A stretch of DNA of 39,268 nucleotides from an uncultured Bacteroides sp. (lineage in GTDB: Bacteria > Bacteroidota > Bacteroidia > Bacteroidales > Bacteroidaceae): contig CAUHML010000028.1 of NCBI GenBank assembly GCA_959606905.1, positions 1-39,268 on the forward strand, given 5' to 3'. Below, piece by piece: positions 19,066 through 28,840 of this stretch (its first letter is position 1; each line of letters opens with the position of its first letter). The position numbers were made by a program, and so were the translations under genes. The notes under the pieces are model-generated. The model was not told the DNA's origin and ran no database searches. It saw only the letters and a list, made by a program, of their open reading frames with translations.

Positions 19066-20232
19066 TTATAACTGTATTTCAAACACATAAGGTTCTTGCT
19101 GCCCGCCATCCAGATATTCAGGAACAATATCCAAATCCGACAACCACACACATTTCGTCTGTCCACCATCCAACTCGACTTCTACTACAAAACAATACCA
19201 GCGTGAAAAAGGAAATTCATCAACCGGACTCTTAGGGGGAAGATTCGGAGTATTATTATAATCCGGAATAAACATCCGGTATATATCATTAATGGTAAAT
19301 TCACCGTTTGCATCTGTTTTTTTCTTCATATATGGAGAATTGCCCGGTTCTGCATATATATCCCTAAAAGTGGCACGTGAGCCCCAAAAATTGACTGTGG
19401 CACGTTGTACCGGTTTACCATCTTTTGTTATCCTGACCAACATCTGCTTAGGATACGTACTTCGGGTCATATCAGCAGTAATTTGTTTATATTGGGCATT
19501 ATGGTTAAATATCGCCGAACAATAATCACTCCATTCCTGATAACCCGTCCCCATATTACACTTAGGATAATCATAAGCAACATGACTGACCGGATTGTTT
19601 TCAGCCGGAATCATATACTGATATAAATCCTGCGCACCACGAACATGACCATATTCATGACCTAAATCACTGTATGTACCTTTTTCCGGCCATTTCTTTG
19701 CAAAAATATCATGCCCTTCCTCAAAATAGGCCTGTACAACTGACTGCTTACTTGCTCCGCCACCGCCACAAGAGAGTCCACCTTTTGTACAACGTAAAGC
19801 CAGAAAGAGAACAAAATCATACTTCTCTGTATTCAAAGTACCATAAGCCTTATCTTTATACACATTGTATTCCGCCTGGCTTTTTACACCACTTTTTATA
19901 TCGTAAATAACCAAATTGTCATCTCCTTCACCCATAGCCCATTCAAAGCGATAATCAAACTTGTTCGTACTTTCATTCCAAAAAGTAGTCGTATTGCGGA
20001 ACAACGCTTCCAGATTCTGTCGGAACAAACGTTCTCCGCCATATAATTCTTCCATATCGTTTTTCTCTACCCATACTTGTGCACGATAGGTAATCGTTTC
20101 TCCTGCCTGCGGTCTATCCGGTTTCTCTTCTGTAATAAGTCCCGGATTCGTTATATCAATTTCGAGATCACACGCAGCCAGTGTGAACAGGCTGCATGCG
20201 ATTAATGTATATTTTTTAAAATTCTTCATCAT
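19066..20232 (-). CDS. Putative metzincin-like zinc protease lipoprotein, paralogue 1
   Basis: A 388-residue lipoprotein: LAAC lipobox with Cys21, followed by acidic residues (CDLEID) of the kind that direct Bacteroides lipoproteins to the cell surface. The zinc motif HEYGHVRGAQD gives His192, Glu193, His196, Gly199 and Asp202, and the C-N-M at 225-227 fits a Met-turn. CGGGGASKQSVV (155-166), NPVSH and EWSDYCSA are shared with the paralogue at 17967. The C-terminal beta domain carries FWGSRATFRDIY. It lies 16 bp after the glycan-binding lipoprotein gene, in the SusC-led operon. Being predicted surface-exposed, it could make the first cut in a glycoprotein before SusC/SusD import. Activity is inferred from motifs only. 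Confidence 0.7.
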   Translation of the reverse strand: MMKNFKKYTLIACSLFTLAACDLEIDITNPGLITEEKPDRPQAGETITYRAQVWVEKNDMEELYGGERLFRQNLEALFRNTTTFWNESTNKFDYRFEWAMGEGDDNLVIYDIKSGVKSQAEYNVYKDKAYGTLNTEKYDFVLFLALRCTKGGLSCGGGGASKQSVVQAYFEEGHDIFAKKWPEKGTYSDLGHEYGHVRGAQDLYQYMIPAENNPVSHVAYDYPKCNMGTGYQEWSDYCSAIFNHNAQYKQITADMTRSTYPKQMLVRITKDGKPVQRATVNFWGSRATFRDIYAEPGNSPYMKKKTDANGEFTINDIYRMFIPDYNNTPNLPPKSPVDEFPFSRWYCFVVEVELDGGQTKCVWLSDLDIVPEYLDGGQQEPYVFEIQL

Positions 20233-20248
20233 AACTCATTTGTTTTTA

Positions 20249-21865
20249 TCATTCAACTGTCGTTCTATCCGAAGCAAAGACTTCATCCAAAGAAACACTC
20301 TTTCCGACACCTTGGAAACTTTCATATAAATACAAACGAACATACCGTTTATGTACTACTCCATTGAGTTTACACCAATGAACAATGCCTTCATAATGGT
20401 CATTATATGTATTTGTGCTACCTTTCAATTCTGCATCTGTAAAACAGTTTCCAGTCTTCTTTTCAAATGCAGTTTCCCAACCAGCATTTAAGTCATCGCT
20501 AACTTCAATAGCTACAGTTTTAGGAGCTTGTTGTGTCCACTGTAATCTTGGCATAAATCCGAAGGAATCATATTGACGAGGATTCTCACCTAAATCAAAA
20601 GTCAAAATATAAGGCACAGCAGCATGATCATCATTATTATTTCTTCCCCAAAATTCAACATGCTTCTCATTTGCCTTATCGGGAGTCCAAAGATTGTCGA
20701 ACAACTTATTAGCCGAACCGTCATTATATTGCGTATTGGTATTCTCACTATGTGCCACTATCTTCCATAACGACTTGCTCAGAACAATCCCATATCCAGC
20801 CATTCCTTGTTTCAGAGATACCTTAGTTTCTACGCTTGTCTTCGTATTCTTTACCCCAATTTCTGTCTTACGTTCCATATTGGTGCTTTCATTTTTTTGA
20901 ACTTTTGCATAAATCTTGCCTTCTTCCTGACTCAATTCCAACCAAGAAGTATTTCCTTTCAACTCCAAGTCTGTCGGATTTATATTCTCACAAGTAGCTA
21001 CAAGGAGTTTTTCATTCGCATCCGAAGATATAATGAGCTCACGTTCCTGTTGATAATACTCCTCATTCCAAATAATCTTCTCAACACCAAACTGGATTAT
21101 CTTTACCGTCTTTTGAGAAGTTACATCTCCAGCAGTAGCTGTAAAATTAACCAATGCTTCGCGATATACATTCGCTGTATTTTCTTTGATTGTCAAAGCC
21201 AGCGTTTTAACTTCCGAACCCAAAACTGATTCTACCGGAGCTTCCGTAAGTATCACCCAACCAGTCTGTTCTACATCAGGATAGGTTACATCTATCACCG
21301 GAGAAGTAGTGCCCTGGTAAGTCAAGATGTTCAGTTCCCGTTCTCCCGCTGCTGTAAAGTCTTTAGGTAGAGTCACATCGAAAGAGCCATCAGCTTTCGT
21401 TGTAATAAATACATCCTTCGGAAAACTACTTTCATCAATAGTACCGACAAGCAAGAGTTCATCCACATTTCCTTGAATCACAGTAATTGTTTTTTTTACC
21501 GGAATTTCTCCTTTTGTGGAAATCACAACAGAAGCTTTACGGTCTTTCGCTGTTTTATTGTCAGCAATGACCAACGATAATGAAGCAGAGCCCTCACCAC
21601 CTTCTGCCGAAGGAGTGATCCATTTTTCTTCTTCAGTCGTCATATAGTTGACTGCAACTTCCCATGCCTTATCAGTCTGAATTTCCAGTTTTACAGTTCC
21701 TTTATATTCAGTTGGCAAAGTCACTTTCCAGTGTCCGTCTCCAGCTTCCTCCAAAGTTTCATTGCATGATACGGTCAACGCATCAGGTGTCCAGTCCACC
21801 TCTTTCTCATCATTACAAGCCTGCAAACAGAGCAGACACGATAGTAGTAAAAATATGTTCCTCAT
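20249..21865 (-). CDS. Surface glycan-binding lipoprotein, BACON repeats plus F5/8 type C-like domain
   Basis: A 538-residue lipoprotein with Cys17 in LQAC followed by NDEKE, acidic residues typical of surface export. About three BACON-like Ig modules (roughly 30-130, 135-265 and 270-355) have the conserved WxTxSxxxGxG-type strand pattern and end in ITVIQG, VKIIQFG and VSLKQG. Residues about 360-538 form a discoidin-like (F5/8 type C) domain with FDLGENPRQYDSFGFMPR and KRYVRLYLYES. It probably tethers the target glycan next to SusC/SusD. An alternative start at 21898 overlaps the stop of the previous gene as TAATG and would add 11 residues; 21865 gives the canonical lipoprotein signal. It shares its C-terminal module with the next gene upstream. 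Confidence 0.8.
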   Translation of the reverse strand: MRNIFLLLSCLLCLQACNDEKEVDWTPDALTVSCNETLEEAGDGHWKVTLPTEYKGTVKLEIQTDKAWEVAVNYMTTEEEKWITPSAEGGEGSASLSLVIADNKTAKDRKASVVISTKGEIPVKKTITVIQGNVDELLLVGTIDESSFPKDVFITTKADGSFDVTLPKDFTAAGERELNILTYQGTTSPVIDVTYPDVEQTGWVILTEAPVESVLGSEVKTLALTIKENTANVYREALVNFTATAGDVTSQKTVKIIQFGVEKIIWNEEYYQQERELIISSDANEKLLVATCENINPTDLELKGNTSWLELSQEEGKIYAKVQKNESTNMERKTEIGVKNTKTSVETKVSLKQGMAGYGIVLSKSLWKIVAHSENTNTQYNDGSANKLFDNLWTPDKANEKHVEFWGRNNNDDHAAVPYILTFDLGENPRQYDSFGFMPRLQWTQQAPKTVAIEVSDDLNAGWETAFEKKTGNCFTDAELKGSTNTYNDHYEGIVHWCKLNGVVHKRYVRLYLYESFQGVGKSVSLDEVFASDRTTVE

Positions 21866-21897
21866 AAATATATTGTTTTTACTATTTCTATATTCCA

Positions 21898-23634
21898 TTA
21901 TTTTTTAGAGACAAATATTTCATCGAAGCAGTGTGTACTATACCATGAATCCCACATAGAAAATCGTATATACCGATGATGCATATTTTCACCCAAATCA
22001 TGCCATTTTACAAACTGTTTATCAGCGTACCAATCATTCCAGTTACCACCATCGTGAGCATCCAATTCCGTTTTCGTGAATGCGTCCCTTTTAGCACTGC
22101 CAACAAGAATCCAATTTGTAATATCTTCACTACGTGTCAACACCTCGTCACTAACTTCGATCTTCAGGTATTTAGGTGAATTTCCTACCCATTGGAGTCT
22201 CGGTATCAATCCGATCGAATTATATTCATGAGGATTCTCACCTAAATCAAATACGATCTGTACCGGATTCTCTTCCGACCCTTTATCACTTATCTCGATG
22301 TATGACAAAGTACTTCCGGAACCTACCTCCGCCTTACTTGTCGGCCAGAAATTATCAAATAGTCTGCCTAATACAGATTCTTTTCCGGAGACATGTTCAC
22401 TATAGCCTACCACACTCCACAAAGATTTATTCAGAGTAATGCCGTATCCCTTCATTCCTTGTCTCACAACAATCTCTTTTTCAAGCCAGGTTTCATTGTC
22501 TACGAGTGTAATCGTTGCAACACGTTCCTTCCATGTCGAAGTATTTGCACTGCTCACAGTAATCTGAAGTTTACCGCTTGCCTCATTCACCTGCAGCCAA
22601 GTGGGTTCATCACCATATTTATCTGCTACGGAATAAGATAAATCGCTGATCTGACTTACATCAGCAATTACTTCGCGGGATGGTGTATTATCCGAAGAAA
22701 GAATAATATCACTTCCTTGCACATAAGTTCCTTCCAATTCAACCTTTGAATCCAGTGAACCTTTGACAACCGTCAATTTTATCCAATTCTCTTCCGCGTC
22801 AGAACCAACTTTATCATTCGTTGTTCCCACACGTACCGGAAGTATCCATTTTCCGTCCTGCATTTCCGACGGTTTCAGGGTCAGATAATTCTCTGCATAT
22901 TTCTCGCCAACCGGAATCTTCACGCTCTGTGCATATTCAAAACCAGCAGTCAGCAAATGAGATTTCTCTTCTTCTGTCAACAGATTATCCGCTTCTTTAT
23001 CATAACCATAGGTAACAACCAGCTCTTCCGTCGTATTGATATCCAATTTAGCTGTAATATCTATCTGACGCTCTGTTGTCGCTTTAGATAAATCCATAAA
23101 GACTTCTCCTCTTTGTTCTCCTGCGGCACCGTCAATCACCAGTACCGGCTTTCTGATATCCAAAAGCAGAATAAAGTGAGATTTATCTACATAAACATCC
23201 TCTTCTGGCGTACGGCTATTGACAGACAAAGGAATATAATAAATACCATAACCTTTATCCTGAAGAAGCTGTTCTATCTTCAGACTCAATGGCACAGCTG
23301 CCTCATCCGCTCCGGCTTCGATAACGAAATCACGTTCGAGCGAGTAATACTTTTCATCCAACATCTCGTAATCAGTGCCGTTCTCTGTATTATACTGAAC
23401 CAGATAATTATAATCCAGCTCTACCCTTCCGGCAAATCTATTCTGATAGTAACCCGCCTTATGAATCCAAACGTTGTATACATAATCATTGGCATTCATC
23501 ACGTAAAGGGTTTCTTTCTGTAAATCACTCTTAGGGAAATATGCAGTATCTCCCATCATGTAATCAGTTCTAGTATCGGTACAAGAAGTCCCCAATAAAA
23601 GAGCCGCAAATAAAAAACTTATATATTTCTTCAT
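21898..23634 (-). CDS. Surface glycan-binding lipoprotein, DUF1735/BACON/F5-8C-like
   Basis: A 578-residue lipoprotein starting at the ATG at 23634 (MKKYISFLFAALLLGTSC, Cys18). In-frame Mets at 23643 and 23655 are possible, the latter overlapping the SusD stop by 7 nt. Residues about 20-150 match the DUF1735 (BT_3987-like N-terminal) fold common in PUL lipoproteins (YVMNANDYVYNVWIHKAGY). A second related domain and then a BACON-like module (about 300-400) follow. A discoidin-like domain (about 405-578) has FDLGENPHEYNSIGLIPRLQW. Its position directly after SusD is the usual slot of a surface glycan-binding protein. It is paralogous over its last 250 residues to the next gene. Confidence 0.8.
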   Translation of the reverse strand: MKKYISFLFAALLLGTSCTDTRTDYMMGDTAYFPKSDLQKETLYVMNANDYVYNVWIHKAGYYQNRFAGRVELDYNYLVQYNTENGTDYEMLDEKYYSLERDFVIEAGADEAAVPLSLKIEQLLQDKGYGIYYIPLSVNSRTPEEDVYVDKSHFILLLDIRKPVLVIDGAAGEQRGEVFMDLSKATTERQIDITAKLDINTTEELVVTYGYDKEADNLLTEEEKSHLLTAGFEYAQSVKIPVGEKYAENYLTLKPSEMQDGKWILPVRVGTTNDKVGSDAEENWIKLTVVKGSLDSKVELEGTYVQGSDIILSSDNTPSREVIADVSQISDLSYSVADKYGDEPTWLQVNEASGKLQITVSSANTSTWKERVATITLVDNETWLEKEIVVRQGMKGYGITLNKSLWSVVGYSEHVSGKESVLGRLFDNFWPTSKAEVGSGSTLSYIEISDKGSEENPVQIVFDLGENPHEYNSIGLIPRLQWVGNSPKYLKIEVSDEVLTRSEDITNWILVGSAKRDAFTKTELDAHDGGNWNDWYADKQFVKWHDLGENMHHRYIRFSMWDSWYSTHCFDEIFVSKK

Positions 23635-23648
23635 TGTTACCATCTTTT

Positions 23649-25505
23649 TTACCATTTATAGTTTTGTACTAAATCTTGGTTTTTATTAATCGCACTTTGC
23701 GGGATAGGGAACAGATAGAAACTCGGTGTAAACACACGTTTCTCTACCACTGTACGCTGGAAGAAATCCTCCGGATATTCTTCTTTGCCGGGAGTACCCT
23801 TAGCCTGGATATTCATACCGTGAATATTTCCTTTTTCTGTAGCTTCCGCAGTCAGCCAGCGACGACAGTCATAGAAGTTGATGCCCTCGAAAGCCAGTTC
23901 TACGAGACGTTCGCGATGAATCAAGTCTCTCAACTTATCCTGATCGTTCATAGCTTCAGGATATGCATCTTCGATATCATTCAATCCGGCACGGTTACGA
24001 ATCGCATTCCAGAAAGTAAACAAGTTCGGATCTTTCAAATCACCTACCTCGATAGTAGCCTCCACATAGTTCAGCAGGATTTCAGCGTAACGCATATAAG
24101 GTAATTCACGTTTTACGTTCTTCGTTGGGCTGGCTTCATATTCCGGCATAGCCAGTTTTGCCAGGTTATATCCTGTTGTAAAGTGGTTATGAGAAGCATC
24201 CGGACCATTATTTCCATTCTTATACATCTCCAGGTAAATTCTCTCACCTGCTTTCTTTGGAATAAACCAGGACATACCGCCATACACTATCGACACATAG
24301 AAACGAGGTTCACGACCCACAAACATATTATAAGTCTTTCTCTCCTTACCTTCACATGGATTTGTAAATTGAGAATATCCAGCTTCTTTGTATCCAGCCT
24401 CCGGATCTATAACCGGCGTGGTGCGATCTTCATTCGTGTATCCGGTAATTGGGAAACGACCGGTTTCAGCCATCGCATATGCATCGACAATCTCTTGGGT
24501 AGGATTATAGCCTCCTCCCCAGCCACCATTACTGTTAGGAGCAAGACGCTTATCAATACCGCCACCATCTTCGAGGTAAGAGAAAATCATTTCTTTATTC
24601 TGTGAAGTGGTAAATACAGATTTATAAGAGGTATAAGGGTCTATTTTACCCATATTAGCTCCACTTTCATAATTCACTTTGACCAATTCATAATTACCAT
24701 CCTTTATAAGGCTCAGAGCAGCCTGGCGAGCCAATTCCCATTTATTCTTGTCATACGTTGTCGGGAATAACGGAGTTCCGTCCGCATTGCGGATATTATT
24801 ATATTTCGGATTACCATTGAATTGTGGACTGGCTGATTGCAACAGAATGCGTGCCAGATAAGCCTTAGCAATTCCCCGGTTCATTCGAGCATAAGTCTCA
24901 CCCTCTGACTTTAAAGGTAAAGGAGAATTTTCTATCAAATCCGTAAACTCTTCTGTAATCCATTGCACACATTCATCCCAAGTATTACGTTCACGAAACA
25001 TATCCGTACCGGAGAAATCCGGTTGTTCGTCCTTCAATAAAATGACCGGACCGTACATACGCATCAATTGTGCATAATAATAAGCACGCACACAGCGCAC
25101 TTCAGCTTTCCACTGCTCACGAGTATCATAAGTCAGGCGAGGATCCGGACACTTATCTACATTCTGCAGGAAATAAGTTGCTTCACGAATGGCTTTGTAG
25201 AAAGTATACCATCTATCATACTGTGCAGACGAAGCACTCCACACTCCCATATCAAAAGTATGCGTATTTGTATAAGCCACATCCACATCACTAGTACTAT
25301 ATGTATCCGGCATATCAAAAGGATAAGTGCCACGAATATAAGAATATACTCCAAACATTGCGTTCTGTGTAGACGAGTAAGTCTCATAAATCTGTTCCGG
25401 AGAGCGCAAATCCTCGGGAGACGTATCCAAAAACGAATCACAAGATGACATAGTCAAGACTGCGGTAGCCAAAAGCATAATACGTTTCATATATTTGGAT
25501 TTCAT
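23649..25505 (-). CDS. SusD/RagB-family outer-membrane glycan-binding lipoprotein
   Basis: A 618-residue lipoprotein using the ATG at 25505 (in-frame Mets at 25514 and 25490 are alternatives). The lipobox MSSC is followed by DSFLDTSPED, the usual SusD start. TPR-type helices and the SusD core (CVRAYYYAQLMRMYGPVIL, AKAYLARILLQSASPQ) are clear, and the C-terminal RagB region ends with INFYDCRRW and SFYLFPIPQSAINKN. It caps the SusC transporter and binds the oligosaccharide for import across the outer membrane. It starts about 20 bp after the SusC stop. SusD homologues do not reveal the ligand from sequence. Confidence 0.95.
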   Translation of the reverse strand: MKSKYMKRIMLLATAVLTMSSCDSFLDTSPEDLRSPEQIYETYSSTQNAMFGVYSYIRGTYPFDMPDTYSTSDVDVAYTNTHTFDMGVWSASSAQYDRWYTFYKAIREATYFLQNVDKCPDPRLTYDTREQWKAEVRCVRAYYYAQLMRMYGPVILLKDEQPDFSGTDMFRERNTWDECVQWITEEFTDLIENSPLPLKSEGETYARMNRGIAKAYLARILLQSASPQFNGNPKYNNIRNADGTPLFPTTYDKNKWELARQAALSLIKDGNYELVKVNYESGANMGKIDPYTSYKSVFTTSQNKEMIFSYLEDGGGIDKRLAPNSNGGWGGGYNPTQEIVDAYAMAETGRFPITGYTNEDRTTPVIDPEAGYKEAGYSQFTNPCEGKERKTYNMFVGREPRFYVSIVYGGMSWFIPKKAGERIYLEMYKNGNNGPDASHNHFTTGYNLAKLAMPEYEASPTKNVKRELPYMRYAEILLNYVEATIEVGDLKDPNLFTFWNAIRNRAGLNDIEDAYPEAMNDQDKLRDLIHRERLVELAFEGINFYDCRRWLTAEATEKGNIHGMNIQAKGTPGKEEYPEDFFQRTVVEKRVFTPSFYLFPIPQSAINKNQDLVQNYKW

Positions 25506-25525
25506 AATAAACATGTCTTTTAGTA

Positions 25526-28500
25526 TTAGAAATTAATATTTAAACCTACATTAAATACACGTGTCGGCGGATACTTTCTTCCGTCACCGGAACCCAGATC
25601 CGGGTCGAACAGATGCACATCCGGTGCCCAAGTCAACAAGTTTACTCCTGATACATACAGGCGTAAATTCTGTATAGCCATCTTTTCCATCCATCTCTTC
25701 GGGAAGGTATAGCCTATCTCCGCATTCTTCAGACGAAGGAAAGCGGCATTACGTACCCAGAATGATGATTTCTTCGTATTGTTATTATCCAAAGCGTCAC
25801 TCGGACGGATCGTGCGCGGATAACGCGCATTCGGGTCAGGATTGTCCACCGTCCAGCGGTTTTCCATCACTCCTCTCAAGAATCCGTCATTATTCTTATA
25901 ACCGGAAGAGAAGGGTACAATAGTAGAACCTTCTTCAAACAGTGACACACGGGCTGTACCCTGAAAGAAGATAGAAACATCAAAGCCCTTCCATTCGATA
26001 GCACCACCAAAGCCATAAGTAATCTCCGGAATATCACAGAATCCGATAGGCATTTTGTCATAATCATCAATAACACCATCACCATTCAGATCGCGATATT
26101 TAATATCACCCGGACGCAAACGACTATGATTACCTTCACTGAACTGTATCGGACTGCGATCGATTTCTTCCTGTGATTCGAACAATCCAACGGCCTCCCA
26201 TCCGAATTTCTGATAAATTTTCTGTCCTACGGAATTCATCCAAGGATACTTGTTCAACGCATCTCCATTGCGAAGAATTTCATTATTTGCATAAGTAAAC
26301 GTACCACGTCCGGTTATATTCACCTGACCGATTCTATCACGATACTCTAACGAACCATCAAATCCCCAGCTTTTCATCTTACCTACATTCACCATCGGTA
26401 CGGTAGTCATACCGACATAAGCCGGGATATTATTATTGCGTACAAAGATATGATCGCGTACATCATGATACCAGTCACCCTGAATTTCCAGTTTATTGAA
26501 CAAGCCTAGTTCAAAACCATAGTTCTGTTTGGTTGAGACTTCCCAACCTACATTTGGGTTGGCTACTTCATTAACACGCTCACCACTTGTCTTCGAATAA
26601 TTGCCATATACATAATCATTAGTAGTAGATACAGTTCCTAAATAGATGAAACGAACATCTCCACCAATCTGGTCGTTACCTACTTGTCCGACAGATGCTT
26701 TCAATTTCAACTTTGAAACGACGTCTGTCAATGGCGAGAAGAACTTTTCATTGGATATATACCATCCGACAGCTACCGCCGGGAAAAAACCGACACGATG
26801 ACCGGCTGCAAAGTTCTCGGAACCATTGTAACCGAAGTTTCCTTCAATAAAATAGCGACTATCGTAATCATAAGTCAGACGTCCGGCTATACCCTGATTT
26901 TTATAAGGCAATGACTTGATAGATGATATATTATCCTTATAATCCTTATTCCGGTAGGTTTCATTCTTAACACGTTGATTATACAGGAACAAAGCACCCA
27001 CACGATGTTTTCCAAATAAGCGATTATACGTAATAGAAGCCTCCAGATAAGTAGCATTATTACCACCTGACTTATTACCAAACCATGGACCTCCTTTGGC
27101 ACTTTCCGGTTCAGAGTTGAATACCAGATCGCCATTTGCGTCACGACGTACAGCATGCCAAATTTCATCCTGCTGTGTATATTTATTGCCATGCCATGCC
27201 TGCGTATCGAATGCAAACTTAACATTGGCTTTCAATCCTTCAGTAATAAAAGAAAAGTCCTGGTCCAGACTGACCATTGAGTTGAGTGTACTTTGCCAGT
27301 CTTCTACATACCCTGCTCTGGTTACCTGCCAATAAGGATTGGTAACCCCTTTCTCTCCACCCCAGTAACCGTTGGAGTATTGAATAGGAAAAGCATTAGG
27401 ATTCAGAATGAAAGCACTTTTCCAAACACCATCCGAGTCGGCAGCATCTCTCCTTTTTGTGAGAAATCCTCCTAAAGTCAATGAAAGAACAGTAGTGGGA
27501 TGTAGGTTTATATCCACATTCGAACGGAAATTATAGCGCTGATAATCAGGATTACCATTATAGGAGTTTCCCTTTCCGGTCATAAACAGGCCATCTTCAT
27601 GATAATAGCCGGCAGAAATAAAGTAGCGTGCAATTTCACCACCACCACTCACATTGGCAGTGACACGTTGATTGAACGTATGTTTCTTGAAAACAGACTT
27701 CAGCCAGTTCACATTCGGATACAAGTCTCCGTCTGTATGATTTCTATATTTTTCAATATCACTTTGGCTGTAAGTTCCCGGCACAGCCTCATTATACATA
27801 TTGGCAAAATCCACAGCATCCGCCATTTCAGGAATTTTGGTAGGAGCTACCATACCCGCTTCCATTTTGATGGAGATTTTCGGCTTACCTTCAGAACCAC
27901 GTTTTGTTTTAATCAATACAACACCATTTGCACCGCGTACACCGTAAAGAGCAGTAGCAGTAGCATCTTTCAATAAAGAAAAACTTTCAATTTCTTCCGG
28001 ATCAAGCAGGTCGAGCGAGCGCTCTACACCGTCAACAAGAATCAGAGGTGTCTTATTCGCACCAAAAGTAGAAATACCACGAATCCAAAATTCTGCCGAG
28101 CTACCCGGAGAACCATCACGCTGAATAGAAACAACGCCTCCTAACTGACCAGCCAGATTGGTAGATATAGAAGCACTGGGAACTTTCAGATTACTAACAC
28201 TCAATGTACTGATAGAACCAATCACACTTTCTTTACGTTGCGTACCGTAACCTACTACCTGCACTTCTTCAAGCACTGTATCATCGGTACTCATTTCAAT
28301 AAGCAAATTATTTGCCGAAGGGGATATCTCCTTTTCTATATTAGCATATCCCAAATAGCTGATTACCAATGTTACGGTCTTACCCCCCGGAACGTTGATA
28401 TTGAAATTACCATCCATATCCGTAGTACCTCCGATACTAGTATCTTTCAACCACACACTAGCACCGATAAGAGTCTCCTTCGTATTCTTATCTATAATCT

Positions 28501-28666
28501 TACCTGTTAATTTTCTAGTAGCAGCCTTCTTCCCTTCCTGAAATACTTCAGTCACTGCACCTGACGCATACGTCGAAGCAAAAGGTGCCGCAAAAAAATA
28601 AATGATGATAAGAGCACTAACCAATCGTCGTAATGAGAAATCTAACTTACGTGCAATTTCATTCAT
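25526..28666 (-). CDS. SusC/RagA-family TonB-dependent outer-membrane transporter
   Basis: A 1046-residue receptor with a signal peptide (about 1-35) and a carboxypeptidase-regulatory-like N-terminal domain (about 52-135; GKIIDKNTKETLIGASVWLKD). The SusC signature EVQVVGYGTQRKESVIGS leads into the plug domain (about 140-260; DPEEIESFSLLKDATATALYG, then GANGVVLIKTKRG). A 22-strand beta-barrel fills the rest, ending in FNVGLNINF with the terminal Phe. It imports oligosaccharides or glycopeptides with SusD using TonB energy. It is the first gene of an eight-gene operon (SusC, SusD, two glycan-binding lipoproteins, two proteases, GH36, C26). The promoter carries the predicted HTCS site. Confidence 0.95.
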   Translation of the reverse strand: MNEIARKLDFSLRRLVSALIIIYFFAAPFASTYASGAVTEVFQEGKKAATRKLTGKIIDKNTKETLIGASVWLKDTSIGGTTDMDGNFNINVPGGKTVTLVISYLGYANIEKEISPSANNLLIEMSTDDTVLEEVQVVGYGTQRKESVIGSISTLSVSNLKVPSASISTNLAGQLGGVVSIQRDGSPGSSAEFWIRGISTFGANKTPLILVDGVERSLDLLDPEEIESFSLLKDATATALYGVRGANGVVLIKTKRGSEGKPKISIKMEAGMVAPTKIPEMADAVDFANMYNEAVPGTYSQSDIEKYRNHTDGDLYPNVNWLKSVFKKHTFNQRVTANVSGGGEIARYFISAGYYHEDGLFMTGKGNSYNGNPDYQRYNFRSNVDINLHPTTVLSLTLGGFLTKRRDAADSDGVWKSAFILNPNAFPIQYSNGYWGGEKGVTNPYWQVTRAGYVEDWQSTLNSMVSLDQDFSFITEGLKANVKFAFDTQAWHGNKYTQQDEIWHAVRRDANGDLVFNSEPESAKGGPWFGNKSGGNNATYLEASITYNRLFGKHRVGALFLYNQRVKNETYRNKDYKDNISSIKSLPYKNQGIAGRLTYDYDSRYFIEGNFGYNGSENFAAGHRVGFFPAVAVGWYISNEKFFSPLTDVVSKLKLKASVGQVGNDQIGGDVRFIYLGTVSTTNDYVYGNYSKTSGERVNEVANPNVGWEVSTKQNYGFELGLFNKLEIQGDWYHDVRDHIFVRNNNIPAYVGMTTVPMVNVGKMKSWGFDGSLEYRDRIGQVNITGRGTFTYANNEILRNGDALNKYPWMNSVGQKIYQKFGWEAVGLFESQEEIDRSPIQFSEGNHSRLRPGDIKYRDLNGDGVIDDYDKMPIGFCDIPEITYGFGGAIEWKGFDVSIFFQGTARVSLFEEGSTIVPFSSGYKNNDGFLRGVMENRWTVDNPDPNARYPRTIRPSDALDNNNTKKSSFWVRNAAFLRLKNAEIGYTFPKRWMEKMAIQNLRLYVSGVNLLTWAPDVHLFDPDLGSGDGRKYPPTRVFNVGLNINF

Positions 28667-28693
28667 AATACATGATTTAATGTTATTAATTTA
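28661..28693 (-). repeat. Leader segment shared with the GH2 gene
   Basis: The 33 bp ending at the SusC start (28661-28693) match the 33 bp at the GH2 start (14821-14853) at 30 positions, including ACATTAAATCAT just before the ATG. The -7 boxes lie at different distances (77 bp and 36 bp from the respective start codons), so the leaders differ by an insertion or deletion. Confidence 0.6.
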
Positions 28694-28742
28694 AGTTTGA
28701 GATGTTTTAGATTGTTGCAACCAAATTCTAAAGTAACGTTCA

Positions 28743-28805
28743 CAAAGATAAACGAGAAAATAAATTTTCCAGGCGAATCCCGTACAAAAGAACAAGAATA
28801 TCGTA
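28743..28805 (-). promoter_or_regulatory. HTCS-type regulated promoter of the SusC-led operon
   Basis: Minus-strand -7 box TATCTTTG at 28743-28750. Half-sites TACGGGATTC (28775-28784) and TACGATATTC (28796-28805) are 21 bp apart, and the proximal one begins 24 bp from the -7 box. No TTTG lies at the -33 position, which points to an activator-dependent promoter. Confidence 0.75.
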
Positions 28806-28840
28806 AAGCTATACTTTTTTTTCGCACGCATACAGCCTCC

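Noticed and set aside
8445..20232. Calling the three putative proteases IgA-type M64 peptidases
   Set aside because: The zinc motif resembles M64 only loosely; the spacing to Asp and the RGxxDLY sequence differ, so no named family was assigned.
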